Shown here one piece after another: positions 1-13,566 of a stretch of 64,000 bases of DNA; position 1 is the stretch's first letter; every line of letters starts with the position of its first letter. The stretch is taken from the NCBI GenBank assembly GCA_039720395.1, contig CM077824.1:16992046-17056045 (forward strand), in the 5' to 3' direction. The notes below the pieces were generated by a model, which saw only the letters and a list, made by a program, of their open reading frames with translations, was not told the DNA's origin and did no database searches. The position numbers and the translations under genes are program-made. The DNA comes from Liquidambar formosana. Lineage: Eukaryota; Streptophyta; Magnoliopsida; Saxifragales; Altingiaceae.

Positions 1-555
1 TCGTTGTAAGACAACTGGCCTCAATGTCCCTTAATTTACTATATATGATAGCAATCTTTCTTGAGCAATCTTTCTTTGTACGGTAGCTTCTTGCTGGAAC
101 AAGGACCAATGCCTAACTTAGTAACTTGTTTCTATGATTGAGGCAATTTCTTGGTAAAATTAGAAACGGAAAAGGGTGGATCTACCTCCTAAGAGTTGGG
201 GAGACCCCACCCTATATAAAAATCTGGTAGTCATAGGCCTTAAGGTTGAATATTAAGCCTATTTCATGAATACGTATCATAAAATTACGTAGAATTGTCT
301 CTCAGCACTTTGAAGAATTTAGAATAGAATTATTCTCCATACGGCATTAATCATGCCCAAGCAAAATAGTGGCAAAAGTCCTCTAAAAACAATTTTAGGG
401 TCTTCCTTTGTATTTTTCAAGATCGTAATGTAGCCGAAATTTCCAAATCGATTCAAATGCATTTTTAATTTTTTTTTTAAAAACAAAAAAAAACAAAAAA
501 AAAAAAAAAAAAAAAGGAAGAAGGGGAAAATACTTTTAAATGTAAAACGAATGAA

Positions 556-591
<36 letters not shown>

Positions 592-1172
592 CTAGACAAG
601 AGACAAATAATATAGAGAGTAAAGATCATTGCTTGAGATGTTTTGGTTGTTTTTTCCAGTTGAAATGTAAAATGAATGAAATATATATATATTTTAATAA
701 AAAATCTAGACAAGAGACAAATGTATATAGAGTAAAGATGATTGCTTGATTTGCTTCGAGATGCTTTGGTTGTTTTTACGAGTCTTCTAAGAGGAGACTG
801 CATAATTAATTAGCCGACGTACAATCAGTTAGTTTGAGTAGTCATGGACGCGACAAAATATGGAGATATAATTGACATTCGAGTACTAAACTTCCCATGC
901 TATGGCCGACCCATGCCAAATTGCTAGACAACTGGACCGCCACCTTTCGTCTACAATGTGATAGCAAATTTTGTTTTGAAATAAAGAAAAATTATGGAAA
1001 ATGAAAGATACCTTACAACAATAAAAAAAAAAATTATGCTTTTGTTGCTCTTTTTCTACGTGGACATTTTATCTCCATTAAATAAAAAATAAAAATTTCC
1101 CATAAATTTGATTTGGAAAGAATAAAAAGATTGCCAGGTCGTTTAGATTTTTAGTGATGCCGACATTTCGTG
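1..1172. other. Intergenic, AT-rich, no gene seen
   Basis: No coding sequence with a recognisable domain or splice structure was found. The stretch holds a long A tract near 490–515, AT dinucleotide tracts, and a local tandem duplication listed separately. Short open frames across the A tract are low-complexity. Confidence 0.6.
538..777. repeat. Tandem duplication of a ~120-bp segment containing AT tracts
   Basis: Two direct copies (about 538–656 and 663–777) share, in order, a TGTAAAA(C/T)GAATGAA block, an AT microsatellite, a block reading TCTAGACAAGAGACAAAT, and an end reading TTTGGTTGTTTTT. They differ by small indels and by AT-tract length. There is no coding content. Confidence 0.75.
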
Positions 1173-1314
1173 GAATAATACTTGACTCATCACAGTGGAG
1201 GAACAACTGCTCCTCCTTCTTACTCATATTATGCCACGTGTATAACAAAAAAATGAAAATTGATTATGTACATGTATCCCTATATTATGTTATTATAAAC
1301 ATGCATCTACGTGT

Positions 1315-1363
<49 letters not shown>

Positions 1364-1525
1364 TTTGTGTTCAAATGAATATGATTATGTGTTTATTTAT
1401 TTTTATTCATATGTTCACGCATCTATATCCACATATTCATATTTTTTAAAATTAATTATTACACATGGCGTAATATGAGTGGGAGGGAGGAGGAGCCTCC
1501 ACTGTGATGAGCCAAGTATTACCTT
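1173..1525. mobile_element. MITE-like element with ~70-bp terminal inverted repeats
   Basis: The left arm begins near 1176 (TAATACTTGACTCATCACAG) and the right arm is its near-complement ending near 1521. Similarity continues inward for about 70 bp, through TACTCATATTA. The 8-bp sequence ATTTCGTG lies just outside both ends (1165–1172 and 1526–1533) and looks like a target-site duplication, which suggests a hAT- or Mutator-type non-autonomous element. The centre contains a long AT microsatellite. No transposase is present. Confidence 0.7.
1316..1361. repeat. (AT)n microsatellite
   Basis: Uninterrupted AT dinucleotides of about 45 bp inside the 1173–1525 element. Confidence 0.9.
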
Positions 1526-2184
1526 ATTTCGTGTACGTTTGACGTACTGTTTCAAAATAAAAAGGTTTTTTGGAATTTAAAAAATCATTTTTAGAAAGTT
1601 ATTTGGAAAAAAAAAAATTACTAAATTTGGAAGTTAAAATCTTTCAAGAGGTGTACCAACACCCACGAATCCCTAAATTTTGGAGTAGTTTTTTGAGAAG
1701 CCCAGTCCAAGCATTACTTGATCGTGACAAACAAACAAAGCAAAAGGAAAATCATGAGTATGGCCAAGCGAGCTTCATTATCGCCCATTAAATGAAAATT
1801 AAATTGCGACAGGAAAGTCGTGTATTGGAATTAATGGCACGAGGGTGCACGTGGTTCAACCAACGACGCATGCACATGGTTAGGCTTTATGCAAAAAAAT
1901 TATGGGAAGCCCTAAAGTTGGTCGTGTGGGGCCAGTGGGGTTCTAATTGCCCACACATATCCAAGCCCCTACCATCTTTGTCCACCCAAACTTCAGCCCA
2001 GTAACATGCAAGATGGGCCCCAAGCTAGACACTCAGTCCTATTTTCCTTTTGCCCTTTTCTGGTGAATAAAAGCAAAGTCACATCCTGGTCCCTTTTCTT
2101 TTTTCTTTTTTTTTTCTTTTTTTTTTTTTTTTGGATACATGTCAAAAGTTTCATCGTGCATTGAGCCCATGGGAAAGAAAGTGA
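1526..2184. other. Intergenic, no gene seen
   Basis: Two short adjacent open frames (1570–1791 and 1792–2004) show no recognisable domain or splice context. T-rich tracts occur at about 2098–2132. I see no promoter or gene here. Confidence 0.5.
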
Positions 2185-2428
2185 GGGTTTTTTTTTTTTT
2201 TTTTTTTTAATAGACGCATGTTAAACTGTAATAAATTAGTTAATTATTATATGAGAAATGATGAAAATGTATAGAAAATAATGAAAAGACATAAAAAGTA
2301 ATGCAAGTTGCTTGAAAAAAAATATAAAAATACTTAAAAAGGTTATGCAAATACATTTCTTCATATAATGATTGGCTCATCAATTGCTACTTAACATGTG
2401 CCTAGACACATGTTGAGAAAACCTAAAA
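2185..2428. mobile_element. MITE family A, copy 1
   Basis: One of three related AT-rich foldback elements in the window (others near 13370 and 57298). The shared order is an outer end like GGTTTTCTTAAC, an inner arm like CATGTTAA(G/A)CTGCAATTAA, a body with repeated ATGAAAATG-like blocks and TTGCTTG, and a mirrored arm (GCTTAACATGTGCC, GAGAAAACC). This copy has a T tract in its left arm. No coding capacity. Confidence 0.65.
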
Positions 2429-4344
2429 TAAAACCTTAATGATTATTTGATTTAGACACTTGTCAATAGCTTCACCGTACACCTATTTCGATTAGGGTGG
2501 GTTTGGAAAAGACAAAGCTCAAATATATAGCACAAGTTGAAAATTTTGAAATTTGAAACACGTAGGGTCCATTTGCTTAATCTTCTATAGTTTGTAAATT
2601 AACAAACTTTTTACGATCTGTTTTAAAATTGACTAGATTCATTTTTAACAGCAAAATTTTAGTTTGCCAAAAAAGCCTCCTATAGTTTCTAAATGTTTTA
2701 GGTAGAATGAGAAAAGCAAATGGGAGATTGAATTTTTATTTTTATTTTTTAAATATATTATAGGAGAATCGACTCTAAGACCTACGACTATCCGAACCCC
2801 TATCTATCCTAATATCACCTATAAGCCACGAGGGCCGCGCGTCAGTGGGAGATTGATTACATACTAGGCACATTATTTTTATTTTTCTTTAGACCGATTC
2901 ATGTGCATAATGCGGAAGAAGTTACACAATGTTTGGTGGCACAAAATGAAGCTTGCATAGTCACACTTGTAGACTGCGGAGGAATAATGAGTATTTTCGA
3001 AAGAAAGAGGTAAATTTTGTACAATATCCGACAACAAAGAGAGGGTTGCTTTCTTGCTTGGATATCTTTAGTGGTACACATTTCGTTTTCCATTGTACAA
3101 TTACAAATAGATTTGGGACCAAATTGACCAAATCCCATAAATGAGCCTCTTCAAAGTGGGTATAACCTAGCTCCCCCTATATGGGTGTGCTTTAGGTTAC
3201 AAGGCTCGGAAGTGACAAGAACTTATGTTGAAACTTTTTCGACCTTGGTGGAGTTTCGAAATGTGAAAATTTCTTTAGCCTTTATTAATTTACTTGGATC
3301 GTGAAAAGTGTAAGGTTTGGAAAATAAATAGATAAATAAAAAGAGTAAGGAAAATATATATTAAAAAATAAAACTAAAAAACCTTAAAGAAATGATAGTA
3401 TTTGTAAGCAACTTCAGAGTAGTTCTCATCCATTTCCCTTCTATTCTACTTTCTGAGATCAAACTGGAGTCTATCAAAATTATCACATTAAGGTCATCTT
3501 ATTGGTAAAAATTTAATAAAAAAAATATGTTAAAATGGATTTACATGTATCAATTGAGTTGATAGAGAATCCATATTAAACACTAATAGACTAAAAAGAA
3601 TATCAAACTTTGATTGATACGAATGAGCAAATGTGACTAAAAGAAGAATGGTGAGAGTAGTTCTTTCAAAGGTGAGCAACGAGCTAGCAAAACTAATCCA
3701 ATCCACAAGACTTTCCCGAAATTTAATTAGATTCAATGTGCAACTCAAACACAATGATAATAAAAAAATAAAAAATAAAAAACAAAAAACCTTAGACTGC
3801 AGTTTCTTGGATGGAAGGATCAGTAGCATGGGTGCCATAAAAGAAAACAACTATAAAAAATTTCTCCTCCTTTTATGTCTCTTCCCTTTCCCTTCATTTT
3901 TATTTTGTTTTGATGCTAGAGATTTCCACAATCATGGCACCTAAAAAAGATGTGTAAATTCAATAAATACACGCTTTTCGTGCTCCCTATAGACCATCAT
4001 TTCAACTATTTATAGTTATCATTATTTGTGTAGGTATGGGATGTTTCACATGGGTCACTAGAAGATTAGTTTGGACTGAAATCTCAACGAGACTAAGATC
4101 TAAGATACTTTTAGTCATTAATAAAATAAATAAACAAATAAGTATGTTCACAAATATTTATCTTTTTCTATAATGATCATATTTATAAATGTTTAATACC
4201 ACTATTATTGCATTGTTTTGGGTTCGAAATTCACTTGTTAAGTCTAACAATATCATTTGGTTTCATTTTAGGGTAACCTTTAATTCTACTTTTGGTAATA
4301 TTTTTCCATATAGATCTTAGATGTCAAATTAGACCTCTTAATTA
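2429..4344. other. Intergenic, AT-rich, no gene seen
   Basis: Short open frames overlap on both strands (for example 2899–3144 and 3530–3944) but carry no recognised motif and no splice or promoter context. Confidence 0.5.
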
Positions 4345-4537
4345 ACCCACGAGGGTAGTTTAGATGGCAAAAGATTGCAATTTAGAAAATCATTAGTCCT
4401 GAGTTCAAATCTTTGCTTCATCACTATTAGATGCACGGGTTGCGGGTGGTTTGTGCATCACAGGATTAGTTTGGGCCTAATAACTTGGAATACCCCTTGT
4501 TTGGCAAAAATAATTAAAATAAAAAATAAAAAAATAA
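4345..4537 (+). mobile_element. tRNA-derived SINE-like insertion
   Basis: A pol III A-box-like stretch (TAGTTTAGATGGC, near 4356) is followed about 45 bp later by a B-box-like GAGTTCAAATC (near 4400), and the unit ends in an A-rich tail (about 4505–4537). This order is typical of plant tRNA-derived SINEs. The family was not identified. Confidence 0.5.
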
Positions 4538-6595
4538 GCCTCTTGTATTTTTTTATTAAAAAAAAATGCCAATATGTGATTCAAATTATTATTTATTAAA
4601 CTGTGATTTTATAACTATTATAATATTTATTTATTTTTTCATTATTATGAGTTAGTGAACATGTTATTATTAGGGTTACATATTCTTTTGGAAGATAATA
4701 AAAGTTTCTTATACTTGTGAGTGCACACTTTCGAAGAATGCAATTATTGAATTCTAAAGGATTAGGCGCAAAAGGAGTTAGATGCATTGAGTGATTCACT
4801 CCGAAAGACGCAAATCAATTATTTAGGACAATATTTTGCATATGCCTCAATCAATAAGTTTATTTCTACTTAATTTATTTAAATTTTATTATTTCATATT
4901 TTGATTTCCGACATCCACTATTTACGCCAATATTTCCGACATTAATAGCTTTAGAAAAGCATGTGCTACATGTACAATTATAAAGAAAGAGCCCTATTCA
5001 GGAGACCCTACTGAAAAATTTATTGCAATTATCAAGAGTCACTCAGCATAATAATTGTTGATAAATTTGTCATAATTCTCACCAAACAAATAAATGTGTA
5101 GTAATAAAAGAGTGGGTTGAAAAGAAATGTTCAACCATGAGAAATGTCAGAGAATTGAAAGAAATCAAATTGGCGCGTCTTAGTGCCTGCTTGGATTTTG
5201 TCTTTTAAATGAACTTTACGTGCCTATGGTAGATTCGTAGGTAGGGGTGACCGTCTGGTCCAAGATCGAACCGGTTTGGAAGTTGGAAGTTGGAACTAAA
5301 TTATAAGCCTCAAAAGTTAGGGTCCAGCATTCATTTCTAGGTCAGCTTGATCTTCAAGTCGGGCTCTGGCTTTCAAAATAGTGTCAACCTAGAGAGGCTT
5401 GACTAGTGTCGAGTGTCTGTATATTTATGTAAGGCTAGAGTGGGGGACAATATTTCTAGGCAAAAAAATTTAATTTTTTTATTTAATTTTTTATATTGTT
5501 CATTTCCCTTTCATCCGATGGTCATAAAATTACTTAATAGTTACTATCTTTCCCTTTTCTTTTTTTTTTGTATTATTGATTTTCTTCTTCTTTATTACTC
5601 CATATTACTATTTTTTTTTTTATCGAAAAACTGGTCTACAGTACAATTCTTGTAAAGGCAAAAGTTCATGTGAAAATCTTGTATAGGCATAAGTCTAATT
5701 TTAAGTAAAACGTGAGTGTTTTATAAAGATGTTAATTGCATAAAGTCTACATTACCCTTAAATTGTTATTTTTTGTTTTTAAACCTTAAAATGACATAAC
5801 TTGTAATTTATATGTTGGTTTTTTATAAAATTTATATTTTTGTAATCTACTCGTCGAAAGCTTCGAAACAAGACCCATGATGATTATAAAATTAGGATAA
5901 ATAAATAAATAAACAGTTACATTGACTAAATGTGCTGTTTAAAATAGTTACACGTAACTATTTTTAAAAATTTTAAATTAATTGTTTTTAGTAGATTTTA
6001 AATTAAAATGAATTGTTTTGGGAATAATTTTAACAGTTATATTATGAATAAAATAATTAAATTTGGTATTAGTGATTTGAAATTTTTTGAATTTAAGAAA
6101 TATAGTGCTTTTAAAACAGTTACGTGCCTATGTGTGGTTATCATTTTTCGGTTAGGATGAAGAGGAGTAGAAGAAGAAAAAAAAAAGAATATATATATAA
6201 GTATGCTTAGTTCAATCAGTAAACTTGATAAAAGAATGTTTGGATCTGAACAAATGATGAAGATAAGGTCCTTTTTTAACGTTTATTGAAGGACATTTAT
6301 GTCTATAGCTATATTTGTGGACTTAAGACTTTATAAGATTTTTTTCATAAACTTATGACTGTACAAGTACAATAATATAGACTTGTGGCCAAATTCCTTT
6401 TTTTTTTTTTTTTTATTCAATGAGAGTTTAATGGGCCATTGACCTAGACAACACAACTGGATAACCCATCACTTTATCCGGTTATCCCTTTTATACACGT
6501 ACTCAAAAGATGTTGAAACCACAATCTCCCTCAAATTTTATTCCTTAAAAAGGAAAAATATGCCATCTGAAGTACAACACATCGACAGTCGACAC

Positions 6596-6629
<34 letters not shown>

Positions 6630-9600
6630 TACTACTACTACTGCTGCTACTACGTCAGGTTTGTTTTGGAAATCATTCGATGAGAAAAAGATGGTATGAA
6701 AATATTGAAAAAAAAAATTTTTTTTTTTGTTCAAAAAAATTGTCTCCTATCCCTAACCCATATCTATATTATTAATTACTCCGTTTAATTTTTTTCCATA
6801 ATATATTCATAGTGCCCAACACCCATAGCTATCCTTATCATGGGTATGACTACGAAGAAGTTAACCAATCAATCATTTCAATTATTCACTCACTGATTTA
6901 AATGATGTAGATTGTGAATTATGTGCTTTGAGAATATAATTTGAGTGGGTTGCAGTTGTCCACTGCAATTTTCATGTGAATGTAGGCCTAGGGCATACAG
7001 TGGCAGCGTATAGAGCAAGCTGAATGATTGAAATTTTGAGATTCCATTTTTCCTGTTTTTTGAGTTTGATGTGGCGACACCCACAAACTTCATTTAATCA
7101 TTTTTATCGCTAAAATTCTGTCATGTCATTGTTACATTATCGTCTTTTAGTTATGGCCTAGCCTCTAACCAAAGAATGGTCCCAAAAAAGGAGGAGGAAG
7201 GGAATGTGACATGGGTTTTCTATCAGTTGACCATATGGGTTTGGATGCTAAGTGACTTTGGAGGAAATCTGAAGTGGGTAATGAAAAATGTATTCAATCT
7301 TATCCTTCCCTCTCTTCTATAGTCTTCTATGTTTGCTGTAGATGGAAAGAGAAAAATAAAATAAGTTTTGTGTGATTAATTAATTAATTATATACTACTA
7401 TTTCATTAAGTTATATTAAAAACATTAGAAAAAAAAAAAAAAAGTAGTGCCACAAAAAGGAGGGGCATTAATGCAAAAAAGATCCAAGGAAAATGGAGAA
7501 ACAGATAGGGTATAGGGTTCGATGAGGAAGCAAAATGAATGGCTGGGCAATTCTTAAGGGCAATCCTATTTTCATGTTATTTATTCCCTTCTCATGCTAG
7601 TATGCAAGGGGTATTTCACCCCCTCCTCTCTCTCCCATCCCCTTCCTCATCTTTTCATGACTTTCACCTGTCTACATTATTCAGCCCTGATGTTCAATCT
7701 TCATTTAGTCCATCACTTACAGCCTAACAATATCAATAAGCCACCTAATGTCACTGGCGGCAGCAATGGACATTAAACTGTCGATCAATACCGCGCTTCT
7801 AATATAGAATCCAGCATCATAGAACAGAAAAGCCAGAGCTATAAACCATTTTCTCCATTAGTCATTTTATTTCTTATAAAGCAATATGCTCTTGAAACTA
7901 TGTCGATTTTTTTTTTTTTTTATTTTTTATTTTTTAACAAGTACAACTTCAAACTTAACTGTACGGTGAACCCCATATGACCATATTCCCACGAAACCAG
8001 AATTTGCATTCTGAACTCACAGAAACACATGCAATCCTAGATTCCTAGCAATAACTTTTAAACCCACGAATGCACATACAAACTCGAGATTTTCCTTGTT
8101 GCTTGAGAAAAAATTGAGAATCATTAGGCAAAGTTGAAAGGTTAATTAACATGTCCATCCCCCAAGAAAATTATGGAAATTATGGAAATGGTATTCTACG
8201 TACTGAAGCAAATGAGCCGATCCAAGAAAATTTCTTCTGGTGTTGGTTTGATGGAAATCGAAATCAATGGGCTAAACTGAGCAAATATCTACTTAATTCA
8301 GTTGCGCTGCTCCAGCTTGACCCAAGCTCAAACATCTTGGTTCAAGCAGGATTTGTCTAAATTTGATTGAGATCGATCATGTTATTTACAACCCTCACAA
8401 ATTTTGTTTGTTAGCCTAATCTGATGTTCATAGATGCATCAAAATTCAAGAATTGAACCTACACCAATGCCAATTAATAATTACAACCTATTCTAAAAGT
8501 TTGCCTCGCTGACTTCCACTTAACTAACTGTTTTTGGTAAATTTCAAGGGGCATACTTGTAGAGCTTTATGATGTTGATCTCAACTAGCCATGAGCTTAA
8601 GCTGAGCCTAGTCTTGCCAAAGCTTTGATTTATATTTGAGCCTGGTGTTGCTAAATATTGGCTTGTCCGGTAACCAAGCTTGAACACTGCAGATTCAACT
8701 GGGCTTGTTTAGGCTGGTAAATGAGCTTCAATGAGCTAATAGGCAAGGCTCAAGTTGTTCAAAGGCAACTTGCTCATTTACCAACTGTATGGAAATCCAA
8801 TATAGATCGGAGAATTCCTTCTCCAAGAATGAATTCTTGACCACATCATTGAAACACAAATTTTTTTATGATAATTTTTTGCTATAAACTATAATGCATT
8901 CTCATAATTTAAGTTTAGCACCCTATTATTATAATTTTGAGACAATACCAAAATCTGGATAGGAATGGGGGCAGAGGAAGTAACTTTGTCACCCCAAGGC
9001 ACGTTAGCATAAGAAAATTACACACACGTCAATCAAAGGCCATGAATATCCACAGATAAATGCCAAATCACATGACAGACATACAGTTAGAAGATTATGG
9101 AAGGAAAGAATATTTGTAACCTGAACAGTTTCATAATTTCTGAACTATTTATTATGAGGTGAGAAACCAAATAAGGAGAGTTTCCTTTCTTCCCAAGAGG
9201 GAAATTCGATGGAGGAAAAACAAATGAATCTTTGACTGCTACCATGATGTAGTCAATAAATAATCAAAATTTTGGCAAAAGGGAAGAGCTATGGTCTTTA
9301 TTTCTGTTAGGGAGCAATTAACTTTACACTATGGGTACTTTAGGTTCGGAGAGTGTTGAAATGGTGTTTCAACTATAATTTGTTTTCCTTTACACAAAGT
9401 TGAACATAGATGACATTAGCATTCACAGGGTCAATTATAATACAAAAAAGGAACATTCAATTTAAAAAGTGACAACCCATCAGGTATAAGGCAAGTAGTA
9501 ATTTAACTTTGAGAAACAAACATCTTCATTAATTAAATTCCAAAGAATTACATGCACACAAGCTTGTGGCAGACCTGAAGACATTTAGAATCCATCCAAA

Positions 9601-9822
9601 AGTTCCTTATAACAGAACTAGACAAACAAAATGAAACATAATATCATCGAGTGGAATTACCTAGCTATTATAATGGGAAAAATAGAAATGATGAAATGGA
9701 GATTATGGTAAATGATGACAAGAATGGTAACACTATGAACGTAATTTAAACCCTTTTACCTAGAAAAAAAAATGCAGAGATCGGTCCTGAGTACTAAATT
9801 CATGAAATGCTTAATCTGCCAC
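4538..9822. other. Intergenic region, no gene supported; lower part probably RHM 3' flank
   Basis: Long AT-rich stretch with T tracts, an ATT/ACT microsatellite (about 6597–6653) and many short open frames without recognisable domains. The last several hundred bases before 9823 should contain the 3' UTR of the minus-strand RHM gene, but I could not place a poly(A) site with confidence. Confidence 0.5.
6597..6653. repeat. (TTA)n/(ACT)n trinucleotide microsatellite
   Basis: About ten ATT units run into ACT and GCT units. It produces artificial poly-leucine or poly-isoleucine frames on both strands. Confidence 0.9.
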
Positions 9823-11949
9823 TCAGCCAGTGAAGCTTTTCTTGTTGGGTTCGAAGACATATTTAATCAGCGAATCCTTGATTGACAACAACTCTGGGAA
9901 CTGATTCTTCAACTTGGATGCATCCATTTCATTGTTGCTACGAGCAGCAACAATTACTTTGGCCTGTTCTTCCAGGGTAAAGTTCATCCACTCGAAATTG
10001 GGGTCAATATAGCTCTTATACATCTCTAGAATTTCATTGTGGCTTACAACGCCAGGGTTTGTGAAGTTCCATATACCCCTGCAATTCCTTTTGGCCATCT
10101 CAACTGAAATCGGTAGAAGCTCATCCAAGACAGTCATGCTGTTTGGAATGTTAACCACCTTGTTATATCGTGAAATCTTTGTGATGAAGTTACGAGGATT
10201 GCTGAGGTCAGATGATATTGGCATTCGAACTCTGAGGGTGCAAACATTGTCAAACTCTTTCAACAACTCTTCAACCTAGCAAAAATTGAGTATAAAAGAA
10301 ATCCGTTGGCATCCAAATTAAAAATTTTCAAAATAAAAACAGCTGATAAAAAAGGATAATTGAAGAAATTACCATAGCCTTGGTTTTTGAATAATAGGAA
10401 CCAGCGAAATTTGGTATGTCCTCCTCCTTAAACCCAATGCCTGACCCAATTGGATGTGCAGCATCATACTCAAAAATACAACCAGTAGCATAATTCATCA
10501 TTAGGAGCCCATGCTTCTCTGCATACATCAGCCAAGGTTAGGGTACCGACAACATTGGTGCGTATTGTCTCTGGTTTATGAGACTCACACCAATCCACGT
10601 TTGGTCTACCAGTTAACTCCAGCAGCACTAAAAACATGGGTTGGCTTAACAACCTGGATATCTGCCACAAGCTGTGAACGGTTCTCCAAGCGCCCTTTCC
10701 CATACTCAAAGGGTATCCCTTGCTTCTCACAGATCTTCCCAAGAAGGCCCCCAATCCAACCTGTTCTACCATAAATTAAAAACTTCAGTGATGGCTTTTG
10801 AGTAGAGGGATTGTGCTTTGGCACTGGAACCACCATTCTGTTTTGGGTAGGATTATTTACTACAAAAGAGGAAGCAGAATTGCTAACATCAGGCCCATCA
10901 AATTTTCCTTCAATTCCGGGCACCATCAGCATTCTTGGGTGCGGGAGCAGCGCTCCCGAGACATCTCCCCACCAATCAGGGTTTCTAATGTACCATTCCA
11001 TAGTCTTCTTTAAACCCTCCTCCCACATAGTACGTTCAGACCATCCCAAGTTCTTCAGTTTTTGATCATCCAAGAAGTACCTCTGGTCATTGAAAGGTCT
11101 ATTATCTACAAACTTTATCTGTGTCTCAGGGTCCAAAGAGAAAAGGTTGCAAATATCCTTGGCCACATCAATCACTCTCCTTTCCTTCTTTGTCCCAATG
11201 TTGTAGACATGGCCTACTTCGCCCCTGTGGAGAATTACTTCGAAAGCCTCTGCAACATCCTCACAATAGAGATAACTCCGCACATTGGATCCATCCCCAT
11301 GAATTGGAAGAGGCTTTCCTGTCATGGCTAAGAGTATAAATTTCGGAATCAATTTTTCAGGAAACTGATTGGGCCCATAAACATTGTTTCCTCTAGTCGT
11401 TATCACAGGTAGCCCATATGACCGCCCATATGCCATAACAAGCATTTCTGCTCCAGCTTTAGTGGCAGAATACGGGTTTGTAGGAAGGAGCTGAGAAGCT
11501 TCATGGTTTCCAACCACAGCATCCTCATCTGTCTCCCCATAGACCTCGTCTGTGCTTACGTGGATGAACCTTCTAATTTGGCCAGTGACTTTGCAGGCTT
11601 CTAGAAGAACATGGGTTCCATAAATGTTGTTCTTAGTAAACTCAAAGCTGTTACCAAAGGAGTTGTCAACATGGGTCTGGGCTGCAAAGTGCATTATTGT
11701 ATCAATGTTCTCAGTGAGGAGGATGAAGTTGACAAGGTCAGCACTGCCAATGTCTCCCTTGATGAACTTGAAGTTGGGGGATGATCGTGAGGGAAGGAGG
11801 TTCTTCAGGTTTGAACAGTAATCCAGCTTGTCGAGGACAACAATGTTGTAATCAGGGTAGTTCCGGATGAGCCGATTGGCAACATGGGATGCAATGAAGC
11901 CAGCAGCTCCAGTAATGAGAATGTTCTTGGGTGTATAAGTAGTGTCCAT
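9823..11949 (-). CDS. RHM: UDP-L-rhamnose synthase (RHM), trifunctional; two apparent +1 frameshifts
   Basis: RHM converts UDP-glucose to UDP-L-rhamnose in the cytosol: an N-terminal 4,6-dehydratase followed by a C-terminal 3,5-epimerase/4-keto-reductase. The rhamnose feeds pectin and flavonoid glycosides. Two coding exons are seen: 11949..10373 and 10275..9823 (GT–AG intron). The start is the ATG at 11949; the TTG two codons upstream is not used by plants. N-domain: GAAGFIA (residues 14–20), TDEVYG (133–138), Y160-SAT-K164. C-domain: GRTGWIG (394–400) and a later YSKTK. After removing two extra bases the product would be about 675 aa, against roughly 670 for the family. The extra bases are an A near 10613–10614 (creating a stop after GVNW) and a G near 10514; the three frames between them match RHM without a break. 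Assembly error is more likely than decay because everything else, including the promoter, is intact. The paralogue (RHM1, 2 or 3) was not determined. Confidence 0.95.
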
Positions 11950-12689
11950 ATCCAAACAGCTTCTATATAATCCAACATACAGAAACTTAATTTAGAATCC
12001 CAAAAAAGCATATATAACTGAAACCAAACATCTTGGAATAGATCATCAGGTGAGAATTTAAGACTCCAAATCAAATTGGGAAGTTACAGGAGGCCCCATT
12101 ATTTTTTTGGATTAAAACTATTTCTAGACAATGTTTTTTTTCAAGAAAATAGAATCAATATGTTCAAAGATATTTTTTCCCAGACCAAACTTAAGGAATG
12201 TGAAGACCCCAAGCCTTACAATATAATATCCATCTGAGATAAATTTGCCTCCATTTTTTTCACAGAAAATTTTTCAAAAATGGAAAATTCCCCGTAAGGC
12301 TCCATATATCGCACGAAAAAATTATCATGTCTCTTAATTTAGCTTTAGCATAGTTTCTTTCGACCAAAAACATTCTCAGGAAAATTTTCTTAAGATTTTT
12401 TTCCCCAAAGCTAACTGAGGAGACAGGATTACATTTACTCCATGTCCACCATAAATTTTCATTGAGATAAATGGAGGCTTAAAAGGAGGGGTGAGGGAAG
12501 GTATATTACAATTCAAAATTTTCAGGTTCCATATTCCATTGAAATAAATGAAGCTAGGAAGTATTTTTATTTTAACCCAAAATTTATTTTCCTCTTTTTG
12601 ATAAAACAAATAGAGTCCAAAGACTGCAATTTTATTCCAGCTCACTTCAGCAATTGCAGGTTTTCTCATGTTAAGAGTAAGTGCAAGCT

Positions 12690-12900
12690 AGGTAGCTCCT
12701 TTGTTATTAAAAAGACGGAGGAAACAGTGTTAGTACCACTAAGCAGGTCCAGGGAGGGGTGAGCTGGATATGGTCCTAACTTTTGGTTTTTAGTACAGAG
12801 AGGCCTCTCTCAAGACTCGGACATGCATATTTGTACTTGGTTGGCCGAGACCTTTACCATTGAACCAGAGAATGGTCCGCTTTCTTTGTTATTAAAAATA
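12690..12900 (-). mobile_element. SINE-like unit in the RHM leader intron
   Basis: On the minus strand a tRNA-like A box (CTGGTTCAATGGTAAAGG) is followed by a B-box-like TCCGAGTCTT. Sequence composition differs from the surrounding AT-rich intron. Family not identified. Confidence 0.45.
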
Positions 12901-13369
12901 ATTTTTATTTTTTAAAAAAAAAAAATGCAGCACAGATGGGGGGTCTTTCCTCCATTATTCAGAAAGGCTTTGTATCTGTGTTTTTTTCTTCTAAATATAA
13001 TTGTTATTTTTACCAAGTTTATCTTAAAAAAAAAAAGAGAAATAGTAACAATTTCTTTTTAAAGCAAATGAAGAACGAAATTCTAGACATAATTAAGCGC
13101 ACAGGCACACACACAGAGTGCTGATTAGACAAATTTAAAAGAGATAGAGATTACAACATTGGGTAAAATGTAGCCAAAATTCAAAGAAACCCCTAAGGGA
13201 CAGACTGATAACAGCTTTTAGACATTAATAATCAGATAATTCATATGTAACAAACTATGCTATTCCAATGAAGTATATTCTAATCACTATTAAAAATGAA
13301 AATTTGCCATTACTAATCAATGTGGACAAATCCCATGATGTTAGTGTCTCTCTCTCATATACAATAATA

Positions 13370-13566
13370 GGGTTTTCTTAACGAGTGCCCTAAGGGCACA
13401 TGTTAAGCTGCAATTAACGTCTCAATCATTGCATTGGAAATGATGAAAATGCATTGGAAATGGTAAAAGTTGCTTGGGAAAATGTGAAAATGCTTAAAAA
13501 ACTGTGAAAACACATTTTTTTCATGCAATGATTGAATTATGATTGCAGCTTAACATGTACCCCAAT
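13370..13566. mobile_element. MITE family A, copy 2 (in RHM leader intron)
   Basis: The left end GGTTTTCTTAAC is followed by an arm CACATGTTAAGCTGCAATTA, which is mirrored near 13541–13557 (GCAGCTTAACATGTAC). The body shows the same ATGAAAATGC and TTGCTTGG blocks as copies at 2185 and 57298. The outer right end is shortened compared with the other copies. Confidence 0.7.

Noticed and set aside
477..803. 108-aa minus-strand open frame
   Set aside because: It runs through A/T homopolymers and AT microsatellites; poly-F and IYIY repeats, no domain.
5230..5300. hAT-like end (TAGGGGTGACCG) as an element boundary
   Set aside because: No matching right end or target duplication was found.
6531..6775. 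Open frames on both strands with poly-Leu or poly-Ile
   Set aside because: Translation of the trinucleotide microsatellite.
8151..8360. 69-aa plus-strand open frame starting MSIPQENYG
   Set aside because: No recognised family, no promoter or splice context; length within chance expectation.
10037..11821. Plus-strand open frames across the RHM region
   Set aside because: Antisense shadows of the RHM exons.
11950..11955. TTG as RHM start codon
   Set aside because: Plants initiate at AUG; the ATG at 11949 matches the family N-terminus.
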